A DNA stretch of 64,000 bases from Chondrus crispus (GCF_000350225.1 NW_005179211.1:420666-484665), one strand, 5' to 3'; positions 21,155 through 33,517 are shown, counted from the stretch's first letter. Numbers and translations: made by a program. Notes: generated by a model not told the origin, from the sequence alone.

Positions 21155-23460
21155 ATGTCAACAAGCGCACCCGGGGACGTCGGTCCCGGGGCGAGCAGAG
21201 CCGGATCGGCACGAGCGTCGAGGATCCCGAGGGGTCCTCGCACCCGGAGCCAGGCCAATACGGCCACGGACCCCGGAGATCAAGAATCCCCTACGGGGAT
21301 AGCCGCCGACAAGACTGACCTCGACGAGAAGTTGGAGAAGATGAGCAGCGAAATTCGCGAAGAGGCGAAGAAAAATCTCGAGGCTGACTTAGCCCTCGTC
21401 CGGAAGCAACTGGAGTTGCAAGCATCCGAGTTCCACACCGTTTTGGGAGAGCTGTCGGCTCGAGTGGATCTCGTCGAGAAGGAGCGAGGTGAGGCGACCG
21501 ACGGTCTGGAGCCGGAGGTCCTAGCCTCGTTGAAAATTTCGGTCAAGGACGCGAGGCGCGACGCGAATCAAGCCTTGGAGTTCTTAGGAAAATTTAGAAC
21601 AAGCATCGATGACCGATTCGATCGCGCCGCGCAACGTCTCAAGGACCTCGAGCAGGCCGCGGATCAAGCTCCGCAAGGATCGGACGACGAGCCGCTCACT
21701 TCGGGTAGAGAGGGCGACCGTCGGTCGAAGAAGGACAAGCCCGCTCGGCAGCGGAGTTCTAAGTCGAAGCCCTCGAAGAAGGACAAGCGACGTGCAAGCA
21801 AGGGTCACTGTAGTGACGATCCGGAGAACCGCGACTCACAGTCGGAGTCGCTTGGTCCCTCCGAAGATGTTAACTGCGGTTCGTCGAACCATTCGGGCGA
21901 TTCCGAACGCCGTTCAGAAGACGGAAACGGAATTTCGTCAAGCAAGAAAATTTCCTCCAGACGAGGCGGAGTCACTTCGTCCGCCTCGCGGAGAGACAAG
22001 GACGCGGAGCCCGAAGATGTCGCAACGCGGCGCGGGCCGCGATGGGAGGAGTTGGAGGAGCTGAATCCGACCAACTACCTCTTCAAGAAGTTACTTTCGT
22101 ACCGAACGTACCGCTTGCGGAACCCGCAGACATATTTGTCATGTTCCCGGCGGACCGCCGTCGAAAAATTAGGAGAGATATTCCGCCTAAGGTGAAGAAG
22201 GACAACACGTTCACAGGAGAGGACGGGGTCCTTGTGTTGGATTTTTTGGCAAAGTTAGTTCAAGAGTTTGATACTCAAGAAATGAACGAGGGGCAAGCGA
22301 TCCGCCTGTTGCCTGAATTTTTAAGCGGCATCGCCTTGAGACAGTACACTTCGGTGTCTCAGACGGCCGGGGCCCATCACGGAAAGATATCCGTTTGGCC
22401 AGAGGCCGTACAGTGGTTGTTGAGGAGTTTCGCAACCGACGAGGCGATCCGTCAAGCCGTGCTCGCATTGCGAGAAGTTCAGCAAAGACCGTCTGAAGAC
22501 GAGATGGAATTTTATATCCGTCTGACGGACGCAAGCAACCGATGTGGAAACGTATATTCGATGGAAGAACAGATGACGATGTTTATTGAAGGACTCGATT
22601 CGAGTATCAAGCCGATGGTATCTCAATACCGGCAAGACAATCGGGACGTTTCATTTTTGAGACTAGTGAATTACGCGAAGGCGCATGGCTCGGCGAGCCG
22701 CGCTAAGGACATGAAGACCAAGAAGGTCACGATTCAGACGCCGTCGACGTTCAGGGCGAGGAAGAAGCCGAGGGCTTCTTATCCCGGTCGCAAAAGTCAC
22801 GCCGCAGTCCATTTAGCCGAGTCCATGTCCGCGTCAGATGAGCGCGGTGCGCATGGAAGTAGCGAAAATCACTACGAAGGAGCGTTAGTAGCCGAAGGCG
22901 AGTTCATTGAGCCATCGGAGGGCTACGGACACGAGGACTACGGGGACAGCGGGTCGTCAACTCTACCGACGCCTGCATACACGACGGAGTCGTTTTCAGA
23001 GCCCACGGATCCCGTGATGATGTTTCGGGGGCGCGGCCACACGCCGGCGCCGCGCATTCCGATGGAAGACAAGGGTACGACGTTTCGGAGGCCGGGCTGG
23101 ATGGGAAGGCCGCAACGCCAAGGAAGGCCGCCGGCCCGTGGAGGACCTAGGACGCCGTATCCCGTCAAGACGCACGGTCTGGTGTGCTATCATTGCTATG
23201 AAAAGGGGCACGCCGCGCCAACGTGCATTCTTTCCCTCCGGGAAATGCACCGAGTTTTGGAAAATTATGAGGCGTTGTCTCCGATGGAGAGGTTAGGAAT
23301 ACCATCGACGAGTTACCTGAAGGTCAAGAATTGGTTCGATTCGCAGACGGCGAGCACGACGAGTGCTTCAACGCCGAGGTCGAACCAACCCTTCAGAGGG
23401 CCCACCGCGGGGCCCGCGACGTCGGATGTGAGAAGGAACCCGCAGCGGCAGGAAAACTAG
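21155..23460 (+). pseudogene. E3 gag (one frameshift)
   Basis: It starts at ATG 21155. The N-terminal 250 residues contain a long coiled coil (about 21330-21660; EKLEKMSSEIREEAKKNL) and a Lys/Ser/Arg-rich stretch. The core begins LNPTNYLFKKLLSYRTYRL. A one-base shift near 22140 moves it to the frame that carries RRKIRRDIPPKVKKDNTF, GVLVLDFLAKLVQEFD and AVQWLLRSFATDEAIRQ. The zinc knuckle CYHCYEKGHAAPTC (CX2CX4HX4C) is at about 23185-23230. The stop is TAG at 23458-23460. Apart from the shift the protein looks complete. Confidence 0.88.
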
Positions 23461-23507
23461 AGAGGGGAATCTCGCATGAGTCGTGAGAGGCACAGGGTCG
23501 ACGTACT

Positions 23508-24284
23508 GTGCCCGGGGCTCAGCCCCGTTCCCCGTCTCTAAAGGAAAGGTCAGACCTCGAGGAGGAGGTTGTTGGATTGGTGGATAAGCCCAAAGGGCCA
23601 GCTCAAGTCAAGAAAATTTTGAGCCGAGCCCGAGATCATCCGCTGGAAGAAGTTCGAAGACCCTGGTACAGGGTTAAGCGAAGGGAATGTCCGGAGAAGA
23701 TTTTGGTTCTTGCGCGAAAAAACTACAAAGTTTACGCGGACATCGGACCCACAATTGGATTGATGAGCCGGGTGTTGTCTGTTTTAGACACCGGCGCGGG
23801 ACCAAACCTTGTGCGAAAATCGGAACTCCCAGCTGGAATGGAATCTCTAGTGTCCTACGGACCGACCCAGGATATCGACGACGCGAACAATAGGCCACTC
23901 CGGACTCTCGGCACAATTAAAATGCCTGTGAGGCTTGGAAAATTTGTGGCCGCAGCCGAGTTTATTGTATGCGAAAAACTAACCGTCCCGCTAATTCTAG
24001 GCGCGGACTACTGTGACCGGTTTGTGGAAGCAATTTATCCAAGGAAGAAAACGGTTGAGTTGGCGGATTTCTCGGAGGTTCCGATAGTTAGGCGGTTCTC
24101 GACGAGAAAAGGGAAGAAGAATCTCGTCCCAGGAGAGGACGAGAATGATGGAAAGGGGGAGCGAATTTCCCCTAAGGTAAAAGTGGCAAGAGCCACGACT
24201 ATCGAGCCAGGGACGCAACGCGTCGTGGAATGCACCTCAAAGAGGGCGGGCTTGGTGGTGGTTCAGCCGTACTCGTCGTTGTAA
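23508..24284 (+). CDS. E3 protease
   Basis: ARKNYKVYADIGPTIGLM precedes the active site SVLDTGAGPNLVR and the second motif PLILGADYCDRFVEAIYP. The arrangement is the same as in E2. There is no ATG; the frame follows gag out of phase, so it would depend on frameshifting or on a gag-pol precursor. A TAA at 24282-24284 interrupts the linker to RT, where E2 reads through. Confidence 0.85.
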   Translation: MPGAQPRSPSLKERSDLEEEVVGLVDKPKGPAQVKKILSRARDHPLEEVRRPWYRVKRRECPEKILVLARKNYKVYADIGPTIGLMSRVLSVLDTGAGPNLVRKSELPAGMESLVSYGPTQDIDDANNRPLRTLGTIKMPVRLGKFVAAAEFIVCEKLTVPLILGADYCDRFVEAIYPRKKTVELADFSEVPIVRRFSTRKGKKNLVPGEDENDGKGERISPKVKVARATTIEPGTQRVVECTSKRAGLVVVQPYSSL

Positions 24285-24296
24285 GAAAGGCACGGG

Positions 24297-25240
24297 TTGA
24301 CGTGCACGAATGGTGTCGTTCAGGTTGAGCCTGACAGGCCATTTCGTTTACTCGTTGCGAATTTTAGGACGTACCCTGTCAGGGTGCAAAAAGGCCAGGT
24401 GGTGGCAGAATTATTACCGCACCCGAGAGCCGCGCTCGAGAGCAAAACCACTATTGGTGAAGTTCTCGGAATTCAAGAAAGGAAGAAGGAGAATTTTCCT
24501 AATTCCACCAAGACGCCTACGGGCGAGACAAGAGGCGAACCGTCGGATCAAGCGCGCGAAGACCAGCCAGAAGAACGGTCGGCAGAGCTCTCCGCGTCGG
24601 CATCTATGAAGCCGCAACGCAGGATTGAGCCGCCACCGCCGGACGTGGAGGAACTCGACCTGAGCCACGTGCCGGACCGGCTGCGCGAGCGGTTCCGTCG
24701 GATGTTGAAGAAGTATTCAAGGATGTGGGATGGGACGCTTGGCGAAATTAATACCACCGTCCATCGGATCGAGTTGATACCCGAGACTCGCCCCATCGCA
24801 CAAGCCCCGTATCGGGCCGGGCCTAAAGCCCGCGAAGTAGAAGATGCAGAGGTGCAGAAGATGTTGGAGGCAGGAGTGATAGAACCAGCGCAGTCAGAAT
24901 GGGCGTCGCCCGTGTTGCTGGTGCCAAAGCCGGATGGGTCAATGCGTTTTTGCGTAGACTACCGCAGGCTGAACGCAGTAACGGTGAAGGACACGTACCC
25001 CTTACCGCGCATGGATGGGTGCCTGGACTCGCTTGGTGACACCAAGGTTTTCTCCGCTTTTGACGCGATTTCGGGATATTGGCAGATGCCTATCCCTGAG
25101 TGCGACCGCGACAAGACCGCATTTTCGTGTCACTCAGGTCTGTATCGCTTCTCAAGAATGCCCTTCGGGCTAACTAACGCGCCAGCGACGTTTCAGAGAG
25201 CAATGGATATCCTGCTCTCTCCGTTCCGTTGGAAATGCTT
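24297..25240 (+). pseudogene. E3 RT N-terminal half
   Basis: It is in the same frame as the protease after the stop. It carries FRLLVANFRTYPVRVQKGQ, the linker, then SEWASPVLLVPKPDGSMRFC, DYRRLNAVT, SAFDAISGYWQM (first catalytic Asp) and MPFGLTNAPATFQRA. A one-base deletion near 25235 separates it from the catalytic YxDD. Confidence 0.9.
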
Positions 25241-27913
25241 TTGGTGTATCCAGACGACATAATCATTTTTAGCAAGTCGTGGGAGGAGCACATCGTGCAC
25301 GTGGATGAAATACTTTCCGTATTGGAAAAGGCAGGTGTCAAGCTCAAGCTTCGCAAGTGCGAATTTTTCGTGGAAAAGATCAAGTACCTGGGCCACGTCG
25401 TCCGCCCAGGTACGCTAGAAGTCGATGTCGCGCGAACCGCCGCATTGGAACAAGTGCGGTACCTGCGAACACAGACACAGCTCAGGAGCTTCCTGGGACT
25501 CTGCAATGTCTACCGCAGGTTCGTTCCGCAGTATGCGGAAATTGCGCAACCTCTAAACCAACTACTGAAGAAAGGACAACCGGTCCAGTTGGAAGGATTC
25601 GACGAACCGTGCAAGAAAGCTTTTCATAAGCTCAAGGACGCCATCTTGGCACCGCCAGTGTTGTCGCTGCCGAAGAAGGACCTACCCTACTCGGTAGATA
25701 CCGATGCAAGCGACTACCAAATAGGCGCTGCACTATTTCAAACACACCCGGATGCGCAACGCAAACCCATCGGGTTCTTTTCAAGAACGTTAGCCGCAGC
25801 CGAGAGAAACTATTCTGTATCAGAAAAAGAATGTCTAGCGGTAATTTGGGCCGTACAGACTTTAAGACCATATCTATATGGCGAGCACTTCGTCGTGCAT
25901 ACCGACCATGCCTCATTGAGGTGGTTGATGAACGTAATCGACCCCAGCGGGAGATAAATCCGATGGAGGCTACGCCTCTCGGAATTCGATTTTGAAATCA
26001 AGTACAAAAAGGGAAAGGCTAACAGCCAGGCGGACGCTTTGTCAAGGTTGCGAACCGCAGGAGAAACCGTCGACGAAATCGACGACGAAATCCCTTGCTT
26101 TATGGCCGAACCGGCCGAGGGTACAGTGGAGGACGAGGAAACTATTGACGCGGCAGACGAAATCCTCGCTCTTGAGGGGGGGACCGCCCCTGATCGCCTC
26201 GATCAATTCCAAGCTGTCACTCCGGAGGAGCTCATTCGCGAGCAAGCCGTCGACCCCTTCTGCAACCGCATCAAGGAAGAAATGGACGCCGGAAAGGTGA
26301 GAACGTTCAGCACGGAGACCGAGGAACTCGAAGGAACTCTATGCCGTACCGCGGCAGAGTTTGTACAAGTGGTAATACCACAATCGTTAAGGGACCGCGT
26401 CCTAGGGTTGAGCCACTACGCAAAATTGGCAGGCCACCCGGGAGGCAGGAAACTTTACAAGACTTTGAGAAGATATTTTTATTGGCCTACGATGGCCCTA
26501 CACTGCTATGCAGTCGCGAAGAATTGCGCCGCATGTGCGCGGGAAAGGGTGAAGTTAAGAAAAAACACGAAGGAAATGAAGCTGTTCACGCCCAAAGCGC
26601 CGCTGGAATTTGTCGCCATCGACATTCTCGGCGAGCTAATTACAACTAAGCGAGGAAATCGGTATATTCTCGTCATCAGCGATCGATACTGGAAACTGGT
26701 ACGAACCGTACCGTTGAAGAAGATATCAGCTGCGCACATCGCACAAGCCTTCGTTCACCATTGGGTATTCGTGTACGGACCGCCGGTCAAGCTGCTGTCC
26801 GACAATGGAACACAGTTCACGGCCCGGTTCTTTCAGAATGTCTGCCGAATTCTTGGCATACGCAATGTGTTCACGACTACGTACCACCCGCAAGCCAACG
26901 GCCAAGTTGAGAGATTTAACCGCACGCTGACTTCCGCGTTGCGAAAATACGTTGGAGAGCATCCCAACGACTGGGACTTATTTAGCGACGCTGTGACGTT
27001 CGCCTACAACACACAAGTTCATCGAACTACGAACATTGCGCCCTTCGAGCTGGTGTTGGCTCGGGCGCCGAGAAACATTGCGTTACAAGCGCAACCAACT
27101 TTGGAGAATTTCAGCTCGTCACGAGCATACTACCTGAAATGGCAGTCGTGGTTGGAGAGCCTAATGCGAAGCGCAGATAGGAGTTTGCGAAAGGAACAAG
27201 CCCGATACAAGCGTAATTTCGACGCACGCCTTCGCAAGCCGCAATCTGAGATCCCACCAGGGTCCTACGTGTTCCTCCGGAAGGAGCAGGGCACGGCTAG
27301 CGAACCGAAGCATAAGCTCGCACAAGTCGCTACAGGGCCTTATCAGGTCAGAAGATCGGATCAACATACGGTAGTCATTGCCATTGGCGATCAGGAGGAA
27401 CGCGTATCGCGAGACAGGGTGGAATTAGCCCCATGCCCAATGGACCATGCGCCGATAACCGGCCTACGTCAAGCGCTACAGTTCCTGGGAGAGCCGGAGT
27501 TAAACGAAGAAGGAGAGGCAATGGAGGACGAGGAACATCCTCACACCCGTGCGCCTACGACGGGGGACCTGGATAATTTAGTTGGTCAAACGCCGACAGC
27601 GGAGACACCTCCAAACCTACGCGAGCTCGGAACGTCCAGAGAAGAGGACGAGTTGGAAGATCTTCAGAGGGGGGAAGGAAACAGTTCAGAGAAAGGAGAG
27701 GAAACAGAGAACACGGAATATGTATTCGACCGGGTCGTCGACCACGATTATCAAAATAGTAATTTGATTCTCAAGGTGGAATGGTACGGTTATACGCCCG
27801 AGGACGCGACGTGGGAGCCCATTGAGCAATTTCCCCGCTGTGCGGCCGTCACGTATTTCCGAAGGAAGAAATTACTCTTGCCGCCGCAAGTCGCGCACGC
27901 GCAAGCGGGGTAG
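25241..27913 (+). pseudogene. E3 RT C-terminal half, RNase H, integrase, chromodomain
   Basis: It begins at VYPDDIIIFS (YPDD at 25247-25258; E1 and E2 have YLDD). RT connection (LRSFLGLCNVYRRFV) and RNase H (DTDASDYQIG, SEKECLAVIW, HTDHASLRW, QADALSR) follow. A TAA near 25955 replaces a sense codon in the SGRLARWRLR motif. Integrase is complete: zinc finger LSHYAKLAGHPGG...CAACAR, core AIDILGEL, LLSDNGTQFT, HPQANGQVERFNRTL, and a GPYQV domain. The chromodomain KVEWYGYTPEDATWEP is at about 27775-27825. This is the best copy of the family's integrase in the window. Confidence 0.92.
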
Positions 27914-30900
27914 GCATCGTCAATAGAATTAGCCGATTAGGAAACACGGAAGAGTCAGAAATTCGAAACGAAGGGGTCCGAAAGCGAGGCAAGTCGGAGC
28001 GAGAGGAGTAAGGCAGTTTTCCGTCGGGAACGCCTTTGCAAAAAGGGATTGACGAGCGGGTTACCCTCGAGTCGAGGGAGAAGGAGGGTAAAAGATGCAG
28101 TTGATGTAGAGGCGCACGCGAGGGCGGCCGATCGAGAGAAAGTGAATGACGCGGGACGCGATAAGACCGCGAGTGAAATGTTGGAATTGTATTGGGGATG
28201 GTCCCCATCAGGAGGCTCTCGAGTTTGAAGTGATGCGGTGAACAGCGTCGCGGAGAGAGAGTAAGGACAGTCGCCGGAAACGAGACCCCTCGGAGTGAGG
28301 AGAAGGGAAACGAAAGACTCAAGCGATTTTGCCTGGGACCCCCGCCCATGAATGAAATGGCCCGCGCGGCCAGGCCGTGGAAGGGAAGATGTACTGAAGT
28401 CTCAGGCCGAGGTAATTTATCTCCTTGGATACGATCACATGCGGCCGCCGCGTGCACGTGATGTGACGCCTAGATCGATGATCCGCCCTCATGGGGTGTG
28501 ATTTAATCAAAAGAAATTGGGGCTCGCTGCTGGTAAGCTGTCAAATGATCAGCACGAGTCGCAGACTGAACTCCGGCCATACGTCGAAAAATTAACTGCA
28601 ATTAAGGAAAAAGCCCGCACTTGTACGAAACGTTGTTGGCAACCCCCACCGCCGACCGCACAAATGCTAGGGGCTCGCCACCGGCGAAGTTGCGATCGAT
28701 CGCACATGAGAGCACTTGCCAAGTTCGTTCGCAACACCTAAACCTCGCTCGACGAGCGAGAAAATGGGTCCACATGGACCACTGTTGCCCTGACCCATCG
28801 ACACCACGTGCAAGTACACGGCTACACAGCGCGGCGTGAAACATCATCATTACGGAGGAGCTTTTTCGCTCCCGCATCGACGCCACACCACGAGTGACTT
28901 ACTTACCGGCCTGCCGCCATAACCCCCCCATATCTTTCCTATGTTTCCGTTTTTGTCTTTGTTATTATTATTATTTTTTATGTTTGTTTTCTTTCACGCA
29001 CAGAGCGCGAACCCCGCGTCGCGAACGGCGACGGACAAGAGTGGCGACGCCAACCGATCGAGGCCCCAAGAACAATTCAGAGCGGCGAACCGACAATCAC
29101 CATCAAGTAACCATGCGGTGTGTCACACCGAGAAGAAGAACGAGTTGTTCTGCTGTTCATTGCGCAAGGGCGTTACGCCACGAAGTTCCGTCGACCGGCC
29201 AGGAGGACAGTACTTTACAAGTGGAGGGCGAAGAGTCCGAAGGACCGAAGTTTATTCGGAAACCGAGGTCGTGCTCGTAATGAGAATCCGCTCCCACGAA
29301 GCCGTTCTACTGATGGCTGCTCCGTTTTACTACGGATGGGAATTTCTAACAACATTTAGGGCCAACGGCTTGGAACAAGGGCGAAATTGGGGAGTCGTAA
29401 TCAAACATGAAGTCCTGACCAACTGAGTGTGACGAAGTTAAAATTTTTCGTGTACTAGATTGAGGGAGAACGTCCCGAAAATCACATCTAAGTGACTCGT
29501 ACGGCGATTATGGGGGTCTCCCAGCACGACACAAAGCGACCCCGTTGTCACTGATGACCTACCCCAAATCGGCGACCATTCACGTTCGCGAAAATCCCTG
29601 TTCATGACCGCAAGGTACAGAAAGAAAAGAAGAAAAAGAGAGGCGGGAGAAGGGAGATGGCTTATTTGCGCATGAGGAGATCGAGGTACTCACGCCCTCC
29701 CTCTTATAGGGGAGCCCCGAAGGGTGGCCTCGCAGGGAACACTGCTATGGAGGATACATTTGCTTGACGAGCTATGTGACGACGATCAGTCTGTTGCTTG
29801 TGACAACTACCGTCGTCGAGTTCCCATTTTCGCCCACACCCTGAACGATCTACTGTGATGATCCCTCTCCATAGCCCTTCCCACTCTCATGCCTCCATTC
29901 TTTCAATTCCTTCCTACTTCCCTACCTCGTCGTTTATTTATTTCTCTAATTTGCTTCGTTTGAGAAGAAACCGTGCTTAGGGGAGGTGATGTAGCCCTGC
30001 GGGCTGCGCATCAAGAGAAATCTTTTTTTTGAAGTCGCAAATATTCGTTTGCCCGAGACAATAGCTTCGAAGGGAGGGGTGACACCGGCCAAACTCTGAC
30101 GGGCGCCGGTTTCACCAACAGGCGGACGCAGGAAAAGCGATGAATACCATTATCCACGACGAGGACTCATGTAGCATACATCTTCAATCCGGCTCGCAGT
30201 TTTGGAGGGAGGAGTAACATGCTAATGTAAGGATCAACACAAATCGGGGTCGAACCTCGAGAATTTAACCAAGGGGACATCCGGAACATACGTCGTATGT
30301 CCACACAGGGCTGAGGGACGGAAAGCGTCCCTCATTCCGTAGAGACGAGCAACCGCTATCGAGTTCGATGGGAAAGCAGATTTTTGTGGCAAGGGAGGTG
30401 GGTAGACGTGGCAACGTGTGCAAGCGGAAAATTGGTTACGATCCCACCGGGGTTGCGCAGTTGAATGCTCGTGCCTTCCAAACGGAGCCTACTCTAGACA
30501 CCACTTAATGATGCGGAAGGGCACTACCGATATTGACAGTTGTCGGAGAGATTCCTTCATATGACGGACAAAACGCATTCCGAGCATTATTTAGGATTTT
30601 GAAGGAGGAATTATATTGGTCCCCACCTCCTGTCGCAATGCTCGATGTCGTACGATGCGCGGCAAGACCCGGAGAGCGCACGAAGTGAAATGCACCGTCT
30701 CGTGACGGGGGCATAACCGGTGTTCGCCTACAGCTCGACAGTAGACTGTAAACAGACAACGGACTAAGGAGGAAAAATTCAGACAAGGTTTTAACAATGC
30801 GACCAGGATTGGGTCCGAACTGTACATTTGATGTGACTTTGGACGCCCACCTGAGTTAGAGAATGGTGGGAAAAGATCGGACGTGATGTGGAACACGATA

Positions 30901-31742
30901 CGACGTCGGAGGCCGCAAACGCAAGGAGCACATAGGCAAGGGTCATCGAAAAAGGGACGGAATGTGCCCGTGCTGAAAATGGCGAGGAGGAGAGTATGAA
31001 TTTAATTGAAGCTCAAAGCAATTGCAACGAAAGTCTTACGGCGCAGTAGGACAAGCAGGGCACCTCGCAAGCGCATGCTCGAGTTGCCCGAGGGGTGTAA
31101 AATGAACACCGGATATCTCGACCAATATTCCCTTAGTTCGAGTCGACGTAATTGGATCTACGCCTCCGCCGCACAGCGCTCGTTGAGCACGCCCAAGGGA
31201 TGGGATACCGAGGTATTGTCAATGCCACACCGCTCAACAGGGGTTGTAGGTGAAAAGGTGGGTCTCGCTCTCATACTCTCTGAGGATATTTGGAGGCCTG
31301 ATTGGGAAGGAGGCAAGGCCGCACCATGGTTTCGGTAAAGAGAAGGTCCCGAGTAAAAGAGGAGGAAAAAAAGGGACAGATGAGGAGATGTGACCGCAGA
31401 GGCGGGGCGCATACAAAAAAAAGAGAGGAGGAAATTAGAAGTCCGAGGGAATGGGCCGAGTCGGAGACCTCAAAGAGGACATCGTTCCCTCGACGAGGAG
31501 TTCAGTCGGACAATGGATCAGCCCGACGTTCGAGGAAGAGTGTATCTGCATGGACCCTTCTGCGTTTCGCTAACGAACGGTACGCGGAAAGAAAAGAGGA
31601 GGAAAGTGAAGGTGACGGGGGACACGCAGGCGATTCACTTTATTATCCAAAAGCTATCGGGTGACGTCGATAACCAGATTTCACCCCAAACGGGTAATAA
31701 TCCGAGAATGGATCAGGAGGGGAGAGTCGTCCGAGCGGCGGG
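27914..31742. other. E3 spacer between pol and antisense ORF
   Basis: About 3.8 kb, purine-rich on the + strand in parts. No frame shows retrotransposon motifs. One + strand ORF (28941-29426, 161 codons, ATG) opens with a hydrophobic stretch like a signal peptide or membrane anchor, but the rest looks random. 29430-30500 has no frame above 60 codons. The length is unusual for a chromovirus. Confidence 0.5.
28941..29426 (+). CDS. Small ORF with hydrophobic N-terminus in E3 spacer (unrecognised)
   Basis: ATG 28941 begins a run of Leu/Phe of about 20 residues followed by A-Q-S-A, which resembles a signal peptide with a cleavage site. The remaining 135 residues are polar and show no motif. An envelope-like role could be imagined from its place after integrase, but there is no fusion peptide, cysteine pattern or second membrane segment. 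It may well be chance. Confidence 0.2.
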   Translation: MFPFLSLLLLLFFMFVFFHAQSANPASRTATDKSGDANRSRPQEQFRAANRQSPSSNHAVCHTEKKNELFCCSLRKGVTPRSSVDRPGGQYFTSGGRRVRRTEVYSETEVVLVMRIRSHEAVLLMAAPFYYGWEFLTTFRANGLEQGRNWGVVIKHEVLTN

Positions 31743-33407
31743 TCAGTGGGGCGGCACACCCAAGGATTTTTCCTTCGGGAGTGAGGTAACGAGTCGAGCA
31801 AGGACTCGCAGATCATCGAGGGAAGCCCCTTGGAGAGCTTCACCTTCGATGCCATGAGCGCGGAGCAATGTGCAGTAGATGTCAATGGCTCCGTCGCTCT
31901 TTTTGGGAATTGATGGGGACGGTGGGGAAGACAATGCTTCCCTAACCGACAGAGTTTCAGTATGCTCTGCCGAGGGGATATCGACAGCAGGAGGAGCAGC
32001 AGCCGGGGCTGCAGGGAGAGGGGAATCTGGAGCAGACGGTCGGGGGCAAACGTCGTCTGCGCGGGGATCTATGGCTCGTATGGGAGCTACGTCAGGGGTT
32101 GGAACTTGGTTGCCGAATTGGCGACTGAGGCGCGCTTCGGAGGGAGAGCACAAGGCGGATGTCCAAGGGTTGAACCAGACAAAGTCACCCGCCGCACTGT
32201 GACTTCGTCCGGGAGAAAAGGACGGGCGTCGCCTCGCGAAGGATCGGGATGAGTTGATAGGGGGAACAACATCCCAGTCGACCTGATTGATCTTTTCGAG
32301 TAAGGAGTGCAGTTCGAAGTCGGTGTCTGCTCCGCCCAAGGGCACAGTATAGTCCAAAAGGCACATGAGCTCGACGAGCTTCGGAGGAAGATACCAAAGC
32401 CGCCAACAATCGTACGCCTCCCAGAGCAAGGTGGGGGCTACCTTCACGCACCACTCCGTCGAAAAGACAACCCACAACCCGTGACGATGATCAGTGAGAT
32501 GGCTTCCAAAGTAGGTAAGGATGGGACCGAGCTCTGCCCAAAACCCTTGGCAGACCTCAAATTGTCCCCACCACGAGGGGAGTTGCTGGTACCGGTTGGG
32601 ATAGTGTGACCGAGCAATTTCCCCCGCCTCAACCATTTGGTAAGCTAGGAAATATCCCGTGTCCGATCTCATCTTACGCTCGAATCGGACCGTATGCTGG
32701 AAGAAGGGGATGTTCCCGCGTTTCGTATATCGGAAATTGAGGGGGAGGATTGCGCGCGTGTATGACAGGGCATCGTTAGTCACCGTCAGGTGGTTATGCC
32801 ACAGGCGGTCCGCCTCGAGCACGGGGTCACCCCGTGTCCAGCTGAGGAGGTTGTCAAGGTAATCACGCTCCCCCTCCGTGCGAAACTTCCACGTGTCACA
32901 TCCGAAGGACGGAGGGATGAGGGCATCGGATAGGGATAGGTCGAGGCGGTCGAGGACGGCTTCCATGAACCGCAGGGATAGGCCCTGTCGGCCACGAGGG
33001 GAGGAACGACGCAGGATAGATGGGGGAATGGCGACACGGGCACGCCAATCGTAGGAGGAAATGGCTTGAAGGGGAAGGTGACCCGGTAACATCCCCGCAC
33101 CGTCGGCAAAGTCGCGCCCGATGCTGGTGACGTCGCGCACGTCGATGGCGGAAAACCAAGGAGTGGCCGCGTACAGTAAGGGATAGTCGCGCATGGATTT
33201 ACCTTGGAGCTCGGCTAGTGAGGGGTATCGACAAGGGGCTGATGAAGGATGGAGATCGGGATGAAAGACCGGTTCAGGAACGTTGGTGTTCGGGGGAAGT
33301 CGGGGTATGGAAGGAAGGTCGCTAGGAATGGAAGGCGTGTGTGAGAAGCCCACACCGCGGCGACCGCGGGCGGTATGTCCGACAGTGGGATCCGATGAAG
33401 GAAACAT
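31743..33407 (-). CDS. E3 antisense ORF (aORF), intact
   Basis: Uninterrupted from ATG 33407 to the stop at 31743-31745, about 554 residues (open upstream to 33476 with a TTG). It lies on the strand opposite to gag-pol, 110 bp inside the 3' LTR. Conserved blocks with the E2 aORF: WKFRTEGERDYLDNL against WAFRTEGDRGYVANL, VRFERKMRSDTGYFLAYQMVEA against a KFERRMRNAVGIFVAYEWIEA block, and QLPSWWGQFEVCQGFWAEL against KIPHWFSQYEVPADFLAEI, then YFGSHL. DFVWFNPW matches E1. The C-terminus is Pro/Ala-rich with a final helix. No membrane segment or known fold is recognised. Transcription would have to start in or near the 3' LTR in antisense. Confidence 0.85.
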   Translation of the reverse strand: MFPSSDPTVGHTARGRRGVGFSHTPSIPSDLPSIPRLPPNTNVPEPVFHPDLHPSSAPCRYPSLAELQGKSMRDYPLLYAATPWFSAIDVRDVTSIGRDFADGAGMLPGHLPLQAISSYDWRARVAIPPSILRRSSPRGRQGLSLRFMEAVLDRLDLSLSDALIPPSFGCDTWKFRTEGERDYLDNLLSWTRGDPVLEADRLWHNHLTVTNDALSYTRAILPLNFRYTKRGNIPFFQHTVRFERKMRSDTGYFLAYQMVEAGEIARSHYPNRYQQLPSWWGQFEVCQGFWAELGPILTYFGSHLTDHRHGLWVVFSTEWCVKVAPTLLWEAYDCWRLWYLPPKLVELMCLLDYTVPLGGADTDFELHSLLEKINQVDWDVVPPINSSRSFARRRPSFSPGRSHSAAGDFVWFNPWTSALCSPSEARLSRQFGNQVPTPDVAPIRAIDPRADDVCPRPSAPDSPLPAAPAAAPPAVDIPSAEHTETLSVREALSSPPSPSIPKKSDGAIDIYCTLLRAHGIEGEALQGASLDDLRVLARLVTSLPKEKSLGVPPH

Positions 33408-33505
33408 GGAGATCGTCTTACTCTCACGCGAGCGGCGACCGATGGTCGGAAGAAAAAGGAAGAAGCTGGGAAGCAAGGGAGCGTAGCCGCTGCGCGAGAG
33501 CGCTC

Positions 33506-33517
33506 AGAAGGGGGATA
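33506..33517 (+). promoter_or_regulatory. E3 polypurine tract
   Basis: AGAAGGGGGATA directly precedes the 3' LTR, the expected place for the plus-strand primer. Confidence 0.7.

Noticed and set aside
22042..22200. Programmed frameshift in E3 gag
   Set aside because: The shift falls inside the gag core, not at the gag-pol border. No slippery heptamer is evident, and E1 and E2 read through the same place. It is more likely a mutation.
28941..29426. Envelope gene after E3 integrase
   Set aside because: Only a hydrophobic start supports it. No cysteine pattern, second membrane segment or fusion-like region is visible. Kept as a low-confidence ORF.
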